Virus record (IMG/VR): IMGVR_UViG_3300021959_000290
Coordinates: 1-28,540 of that record
Origin: a virus
Length of the DNA: 28,540 bases
Direction: 5' to 3' (one strand)
Shown: positions 24,992 through 28,540 of the stretch, one piece after another
How the letters are laid out: every line of letters starts with the position of its first letter
Numbering within the stretch: the first letter of the stretch is position 1
Program-made: the position numbers and the translations under genes
The notes under the pieces: generated by a model
The model's database searches: none
What the model was told of the DNA's origin: nothing
What the model saw: only the letters and a program-made list of their open reading frames with translations

Positions 24992-25336
24992 TTACTTTAA
25001 TTTACCTACATTACGTCTAGTTAAATCTAAAATAGTAATACCTTGACGCTCTAATTCAGGATAAATTACATTTTTTTGAAAAGCTTTTACTGCTTCTTTT
25101 CTACCTTTATTAAAACCTTCTTTATATTCTTTACTTTTAAATAAATTACTAATAGGTTTTTTACCTGTTATTTTTTCATGAGGTTTAAAACTTTTATTAG
25201 AATTTGTTAATCCAGATTCTACTCCTTCATAATATCCATGTTGAAAAGGACTTTTAAAATTTTTAGGTTTTTTAATTTTTTTATTAAAGTTTTGACCTAA
25301 CCAAGTACTTCCTTTTTCCCATTTTATTTGAGTCAT
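24992..25336 (-). CDS. Basic hypothetical protein before terminase (114 aa)
   Basis: The 114-aa protein is Lys-rich, with Phe/Tyr/Gly elements (WEKGSTWLGQNFNKKIKK, SPFQHGYYEGVESG, SKEYKEGFNKGRKEAVKAF). It ends in a possible DNA-binding helix (LERQGITILDLTRRNVGKLK). It lies immediately before the large terminase gene, where a small terminase would be expected, but I cannot match it to a known small terminase family. Its ATG overlaps the upstream stop (TAATG). Confidence 0.65.
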   Translation of the reverse strand: MTQIKWEKGSTWLGQNFNKKIKKPKNFKSPFQHGYYEGVESGLTNSNKSFKPHEKITGKKPISNLFKSKEYKEGFNKGRKEAVKAFQKNVIYPELERQGITILDLTRRNVGKLK

Positions 25337-25470
25337 TATGTTTTCTTTTTTTGTTTCTTACCCCAGTTGTTTTGCATATCTTTATATGCTTTAGCACTTA
25401 TAGTACTATTTTTTTTACTTCTGGACTTTTTTGCTTTCCTACGTTTATTAATGTTTTCTACTAAACTCAT
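25336..25470 (-). CDS. Lys/Arg-rich miniprotein (44 aa)
   Basis: The minus strand from ATG 25470 to TAA 25338-25336 encodes 44 residues, beginning MSLVENINKRRKAKKSRSKK and ending in WGKKQKKKT. More than a third of residues are Lys or Arg. The start overlaps the stop region of the 91-aa gene and the stop overlaps the next ATG (TAATG), so it tiles perfectly between neighbours. Function unknown; a nucleic-acid-binding peptide is plausible. Confidence 0.67.
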   Translation of the reverse strand: MSLVENINKRRKAKKSRSKKNSTISAKAYKDMQNNWGKKQKKKT

Positions 25471-25745
25471 TACCACTTCACCTTATGCGCCCAATAGCGA
25501 GCACTTAGTTTACTTGGATTTGGGTCTTGAGCATTATGTCTTGCATAATAAGATTTTTTACGAGCTTTATCTTTAGCTGATGATGGATTCTTGCCAGCAC
25601 CTTGTACACCCTGTTGTCCAAATCTAATAATCTTTTCTTTACCATTAGCACATGCTTTAACTATATGTGATTTAGTTTTATGCCCAGGTGTACGCTTAGG
25701 TTTATTGCATGGCATTTTCTTTTTACTAACAGGTTTAGTAGCCAT
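25470..25745 (-). CDS. Conserved small phage protein, Cys- and Lys-rich (91 aa)
   Basis: The 91-aa protein has a basic N-terminus with MPCNKPKRTPGHKTKSHIVK. The segment CANGKEKIIRFGQQGVQGAG follows, then a basic block with KSYYARH and the ending SKLSARYWAHKVKW. I recognise the RFGQQGV...ARH...YWA.KVKW arrangement as recurring in marine phage genomes as a small protein of unknown function (possibly DUF6321; not verified). Two cysteines could bind metal. It lies between the holin gene and terminase, overlapping each neighbour by one base. Confidence 0.75.
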   Translation of the reverse strand: MATKPVSKKKMPCNKPKRTPGHKTKSHIVKACANGKEKIIRFGQQGVQGAGKNPSSAKDKARKKSYYARHNAQDPNPSKLSARYWAHKVKW

Positions 25746-26137
25746 TACTTAGCTATTCCTTTCATCTTTTCAAAAGTTCTTAACCCTGCCATACCTAACA
25801 TAGCAAAGGTTAACTCTAATAAAATGTCATGGTCTATTGTAGGGATAGGGCTTGTTACACCATCTAATCCGTCTACATAAACTACAAGGGGATGCCCAAC
25901 AAATAACCAGAAGATACCAATAGCACATGACCAACCTATCATTGGTCGCCAGCCTGCAACAAATACAGACCTATGCTGTGCTTCTACTTTATTAATTTCT
26001 GCTTGTGCTAGATTAAGTTTACTAGCATTATCAATTAAAGCTTTTTCAATTTCTTGTTTAGCTTTTTCTGCACCAGCTTTATCTGGTATAATCCTATCTA
26101 ATACTGGTCCTATTAATGGAAGGATTGCTTGTAACAT
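25745..26137 (-). CDS. Holin of the 3-TM gene-transfer-agent type
   Basis: The 130-aa protein starts with an amphipathic hydrophobic segment (LQAILPLIGPVLDRIIP) and a charged helix (residues 20-55). It then carries the signature GWRPMIGWSCAIGIFW leading into a membrane span, and ends with a second span (LLELTFAMLGMAGLRTFE). G-W-R-P followed by a TM is typical of the GTA/phage 3-TM holin family. It would permeabilise the inner membrane at lysis. It lies right after two other small membrane proteins, forming a lysis cassette. Family call is by pattern. Confidence 0.82.
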   Translation of the reverse strand: MLQAILPLIGPVLDRIIPDKAGAEKAKQEIEKALIDNASKLNLAQAEINKVEAQHRSVFVAGWRPMIGWSCAIGIFWLFVGHPLVVYVDGLDGVTSPIPTIDHDILLELTFAMLGMAGLRTFEKMKGIAK

Positions 26138-26284
26138 TTATTTCCACCATTTTAATTTATTTACTAAATTTGTAAGTCTTACTTTATTTACTCGAACAGT
26201 TGTGTCTAACTTAGGCATTACCCATTTTCTAAGTAATACTTCCCAAACTACAACACTAACTACTACTACGATTAATGCGTTCAT
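26138..26284 (-). CDS. Small single-TM protein (48 aa), possible holin/spanin partner
   Basis: From ATG 26284 to TAA 26140-26138 the minus strand encodes 48 residues. It has an N-terminal span very rich in Val (NALIVVVVSVVVWEVLL) followed by a cationic tail (RKWVMPKLDT and VNKVRLTNLVNKLKWWK). A GGAG ribosome site is 5 bases upstream and the stop abuts the holin ATG. An N-in/C-cytoplasmic or N-anchored topology fits a holin accessory or pinholin-like protein. No family was recognised. Confidence 0.68.
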   Translation of the reverse strand: MNALIVVVVSVVVWEVLLRKWVMPKLDTTVRVNKVRLTNLVNKLKWWK

Positions 26285-26293
26285 ATTGTCTCC

Positions 26294-26467
26294 TTAAACA
26301 TGTAGAACACTCATGACTACTGCTACAGCAATAGCACCAAAACCAGCCATGATTCCCCAAATTAATTTCCAAAGCATTTGTTCAATACGGTCTAATCTAT
26401 GATGTATTGTGTCATATCTTTCTGCACAAAGTTTTTCGTGAGCAACTAATTCGTCATGAGGTGTCAT
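26294..26467 (-). CDS. Tail-anchored membrane protein (57 aa), XhlA-like
   Basis: The minus strand from ATG 26467 to TAA 26296-26294 encodes 57 residues. A charged helix (HEKLCAERYDTIHHRLDRIE) is followed by one C-terminal membrane span (GIMAGFGAIAVAVVMSVLHV). A short coiled coil then C-terminal TM is the plan of XhlA-type haemolysin/holin partner proteins. Its place at the head of the lysis cassette supports this. Two bases separate its ATG from the upstream stop. Confidence 0.7.
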   Translation of the reverse strand: MTPHDELVAHEKLCAERYDTIHHRLDRIEQMLWKLIWGIMAGFGAIAVAVVMSVLHV

Positions 26468-26468
26468 G

Positions 26469-26636
26469 TTATTCGTCCGCTGGTTCTGGTTCGTTACCTT
26501 CTGCTACCCATGCAAGGTATTCTTGGTAATCTGTGTTAGCTTCGTCTAGTGGGATAGATATTTTTGTATTATCTTCTTTTGTTAGTTCTATTGAACCAAC
26601 ATTTCCATAAGCATCATTTATTATTTTATATTGCAT
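26469..26636 (-). CDS. Small acidic protein downstream of tail fibre (55 aa)
   Basis: The frame from ATG 26636 to TAA 26471-26469 encodes 55 residues: a beta-rich first half (QYKIINDAYGNVGSIELT, then TKISIPLDEANTDYQEYLAW) and an acidic Pro-rich end (GNEPEPADE). Small proteins ending in Y-x-x-Y-L-x-W and acidic residues commonly follow phage tail fibre genes; their role is unclear, perhaps in fibre assembly. It begins 2 bases past the fibre stop. Confidence 0.65.
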   Translation of the reverse strand: MQYKIINDAYGNVGSIELTKEDNTKISIPLDEANTDYQEYLAWVAEGNEPEPADE

Positions 26637-26638
26637 AT

Positions 26639-27826
26639 TTATAGCTCCGCACTAAAAGTTAATCTAGCACTAATTGTAGAATCAGCCGTTAATTGAATAC
26701 ATTTTCCACCACCCATACTAGCATTGGTTGCTGTTGTTGTATTAACAATTACTTTTGTATTGTTTGAATCATTTGTAGCAATTGCCATAACTGTAGCTTC
26801 TTGCCCTGTTACTCCAGGATAATGTAATCTCCAATCACCTACAGCACTATACCCAAGTGACGGAACGCTCCTCATAGTTTGTAATAAATGAATTAAAACA
26901 TAAGTATTCGTTGTGCTAAATGAAGTACCTTGCCCTACTGTTTCAGCTACATTGCTTCCACCAAAAGATTGAAAATACCTCTGACACATAGCTAACTCTT
27001 GGCTATACATTCTGTTTTCAAAGGGGGTAGCGTTTTCACCTAGTTCTAGTTGTACACCTGTGATGTTAATGTAGTTTGAAGTAGAGTCTGCTAAATTTGT
27101 TTGTCCTACTGCACGATTAGCTGTTACATTGGCTGCCCAAGATGTATTTAATGTGCCAGAAGAATAAGTAGACCCAGCAGCTAACCAAAACCACACATAA
27201 AGACTTAATCCATTATCATTATTAAATCCGCTAACTGTATCACTAGCTAATATAATTGTTTTCTTTTCCCAAGTGTTAGCAGAAGATATTGTATAGGATT
27301 TAGAAGCTGTCTTATTTGAATCATCACTATAAAACTCTAATATATATGTTCCTGTTTTATTAGATTTTACCCAAAAAGAAACAGTAATTGATTTAGCAGA
27401 AGCTGTACCATAAGCTAATTGTTGCAAATTATACCCTTCAACTCTTTGGTCAAACCAAACTCTATCTCCAGCAGCTAATGACGCATCTGCTGTGGTGCAA
27501 GACATTTTCATACTATTTGCAAATCCTTGTCCTGTAGGCACATCTGTGTCTTGTTCCATAGTCCAAGTTCCAGCAGTAGTAATATTAAACTTCCACCTAT
27601 CAACAGTATAATATCCGCCTGTTGTTAAACCACTAACACTTGTCCCCCTCTGTGCTATCCTCATATCACCATTGATGATAAGGTTCTTCGTACCTAACCC
27701 AACAGTAGCATCTGTAGCTATGTTACCTGTAGCTTTAGGTAGTGTTAAGGTATGAGTACCCGCAACGCTAGGTGCTTCTACTGTTATAGAACCTGAGGTA
27801 TCGCCCTGTATAACTATTGAACTCAT
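26639..27826 (-). CDS. Tail fibre with carbohydrate-binding-like domain (395 aa)
   Basis: The 395-aa protein opens with a fibre motif (GSITVEAPSVAGTHTLTLPK), then NLIINGDMRIAQRGTSVSG and YYTVDRWKFNITTAGTWTM. A jelly-roll domain typical of carbohydrate-binding modules follows (SITVSFWVKSNKTGTYILEF, WEKKTIILASDT, ITGVQLELGENATPFENRMY). A C-terminal region (LAMCQRYFQSFGG onward) resembles receptor-binding tips. It probably recognises host surface sugar. No T7 gp17-type N-terminal tail-attachment domain is seen, so attachment may use the neighbouring partial protein. Ribosome site CGGAG precedes the ATG. Confidence 0.82.
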   Translation of the reverse strand: MSSIVIQGDTSGSITVEAPSVAGTHTLTLPKATGNIATDATVGLGTKNLIINGDMRIAQRGTSVSGLTTGGYYTVDRWKFNITTAGTWTMEQDTDVPTGQGFANSMKMSCTTADASLAAGDRVWFDQRVEGYNLQQLAYGTASAKSITVSFWVKSNKTGTYILEFYSDDSNKTASKSYTISSANTWEKKTIILASDTVSGFNNDNGLSLYVWFWLAAGSTYSSGTLNTSWAANVTANRAVGQTNLADSTSNYINITGVQLELGENATPFENRMYSQELAMCQRYFQSFGGSNVAETVGQGTSFSTTNTYVLIHLLQTMRSVPSLGYSAVGDWRLHYPGVTGQEATVMAIATNDSNNTKVIVNTTTATNASMGGGKCIQLTADSTISARLTFSAEL

Positions 27827-27829
27827 ATA

Positions 27830-28099
27830 TTACTCCGTAGGTTTAGGATGCTTGTCTTTAACAGGCTGTATCATATTTGTTTTCCATGCTTCTACACCAT
27901 TGTGATAAATGTAGTCTAGTTGTTCTGTTAATGGTGGATATTCAGAAGCTCTTTGTTCTTTGTAAGCATTTGCATTTACTTCTGCTTCTACTAATGCAGC
28001 ATCATAAGATACTTCGTTGCCATTTATATCGTATGCTGTGTCATCACGAATAGTAATAATATTAGGATATAGCTTTCTCATTGCTTCATATTTATTCAT
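27830..28099 (-). CDS. XkdW-like small tail protein (89 aa)
   Basis: The 89-aa protein has a first half reading MRKLYPNIITIRDDTAYDIN with DAALVEAEVNANAYKEQR, then YPPLTEQLDYIYHNGVEAWK and a Lys/Pro-rich tail. The Y-P-P-x-x-E-Q-L-D-x-x-x-x-x-G motif with a following W-K helix is typical of XkdW/DUF4376-type proteins found next to tail fibre genes, possibly fibre chaperones. It overlaps the upstream stop by one base (TAATG) and sits 3 bases from the fibre start. Confidence 0.72.
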   Translation of the reverse strand: MNKYEAMRKLYPNIITIRDDTAYDINGNEVSYDAALVEAEVNANAYKEQRASEYPPLTEQLDYIYHNGVEAWKTNMIQPVKDKHPKPTE

Positions 28100-28540
28100 T
28101 ACCCAGCTACCTCCATTAAAGTAATAGTAGAGGAAGCTCCAGCATTAAGTTCTACTACACTAGCACCATCACTACTACTAAATTGAATTTTATATGTTGT
28201 AGAGCTTGTAGTTGCTGGAGAATCTAAATAAGATAGCCCAGAAGTACCTACAGAATTAGTTGTTGTTGTGTTAGTATAACCAATAATAGTATCAAAGATA
28301 GATAAAACAGTTGCTCCACGAACTAATTGTAATCGCAGTGCAGTATTATTTGCTTTTCTTGTACCATTTACATTAGCAAAAACAAGAATCTTATTTGAGC
28401 TAGATGATGGGGTTATGGATAGCGTTAAACCACTATCTATATATGTTGCACTTGTGGTATTATTATAAGCTGTTGTTGTAACACTAACTACTTGTAATAC
28501 ATGACCTGTAGATATAAGTTTATTAGGTGCTGATAAGTTA
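28099..28540 (-). CDS. Tail/appendage structural protein, C-terminal part (cut by window edge)
   Basis: An open minus-strand frame enters at the window edge and ends at TAA 28101-28099, giving 146 visible residues (positions counted from the edge). It is Ser/Thr/Val-rich and beta-rich: GHVLQVVSVTTTAYNNTTSA, then LTLSITPSSSSNKILVFANV, LRLQLVRGATVLSIF, and a C-terminal ELNAGASSTITLMEVAG. A G-H-V-L-Q-V-V start followed by S-I-T-P-S-S-S-S-x-K-I-L-V is a recurring domain in phage tail-fibre or receptor-binding proteins. The N-terminus is outside the window. Confidence 0.75.
   Translation of the reverse strand, partial: NLSAPNKLISTGHVLQVVSVTTTAYNNTTSATYIDSGLTLSITPSSSSNKILVFANVNGTRKANNTALRLQLVRGATVLSIFDTIIGYTNTTTTNSVGTSGLSYLDSPATTSSTTYKIQFSSSDGASVVELNAGASSTITLMEVAG

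Noticed and set aside
1-28540. tRNA genes, CRISPR arrays, insertion sequences, integrase or attachment sites
   Set aside because: Coding density leaves gaps of only a few to about 50 bases; no cloverleaf, regular direct repeats, transposase or recombinase motifs were seen.
1-28540. T7-type single-subunit RNA polymerase and phage-specific promoters
   Set aside because: No such gene is in the window and no repeated promoter-like motif was noticed upstream of late genes; it could still exist outside the window.

Overview
The window is a piece of the genome of a tailed dsDNA phage with podovirus (T7-like) architecture. It is AT-rich, densely packed with overlapping genes, and shows no ribosomal, tRNA, integrase or host genes. 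The gene set (T7-type exonuclease and endonuclease I, class II ribonucleotide reductase, HK97-fold capsid, gp11/gp12-like tail tube proteins, gp14-like and very large internal virion proteins) and the low GC resemble marine podoviruses of the kind that infect pelagic Alphaproteobacteria (SAR11/SAR116-type phages, e.g. the HMO-2011 group). That assignment is from memory of family content and was not searched; the host cannot be read from the sequence.

Left arm (1-5682, + strand). This is a DNA-metabolism operon: the end of a probable ssDNA-binding protein, a 5'-3' exonuclease (gp6-like), endonuclease I (gp3-like), a small acidic protein, a calcineurin-type metallophosphoesterase, a DUF3310 protein, a CxxC zinc-ribbon miniprotein, a small acidic protein, a compact B12-dependent ribonucleotide reductase, two related small Cys-pair proteins, a 45-aa miniprotein and a SLOG/YspA-like protein. 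Together they would degrade and recycle host DNA, resolve replication intermediates and make dNTPs. A perfect consensus sigma70 promoter lies at 2301-2329, just before the DUF3310/reductase part.

Right arm (5660-28540, - strand; transcription runs from high to low coordinates). This is the late operon. In transcription order: end of a tail/appendage protein, XkdW-like small protein, carbohydrate-binding tail fibre, small tail-associated protein, three membrane proteins (XhlA-like, 48-aa single-TM, GTA-type holin), several Lys/Arg-rich small proteins, large terminase, portal, a 74-aa protein, scaffold, major capsid, decoration protein, a GC-rich UUCG hairpin, a surface protein, gp11-like adaptor, small basic proteins, gp12-like tail protein, a small gp13-position protein, gp14-like internal protein, a 1699-aa internal virion protein, a 592-aa virion protein and a GH24 lysozyme with an extra N-terminal domain. 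A second perfect consensus sigma70 promoter sits immediately before the 74-aa/scaffold/capsid block and predicts a leaderless transcript. The hairpin after the decoration gene sits where T7 has its T-phi terminator, so the head genes appear to form a separately boosted transcription unit.

The two arms converge and overlap tail to tail by 23 bases at 5660-5682. There is no gene-free stretch longer than about 50 bases. No phage RNA polymerase gene is present in the window, and the two host-type promoters suggest at least partial use of host RNA polymerase. No clearly new system was found. The most distinctive observations are the two perfect promoters, the leaderless prediction, the T-phi-like hairpin, the convergent overlap, and several overlooked miniproteins.
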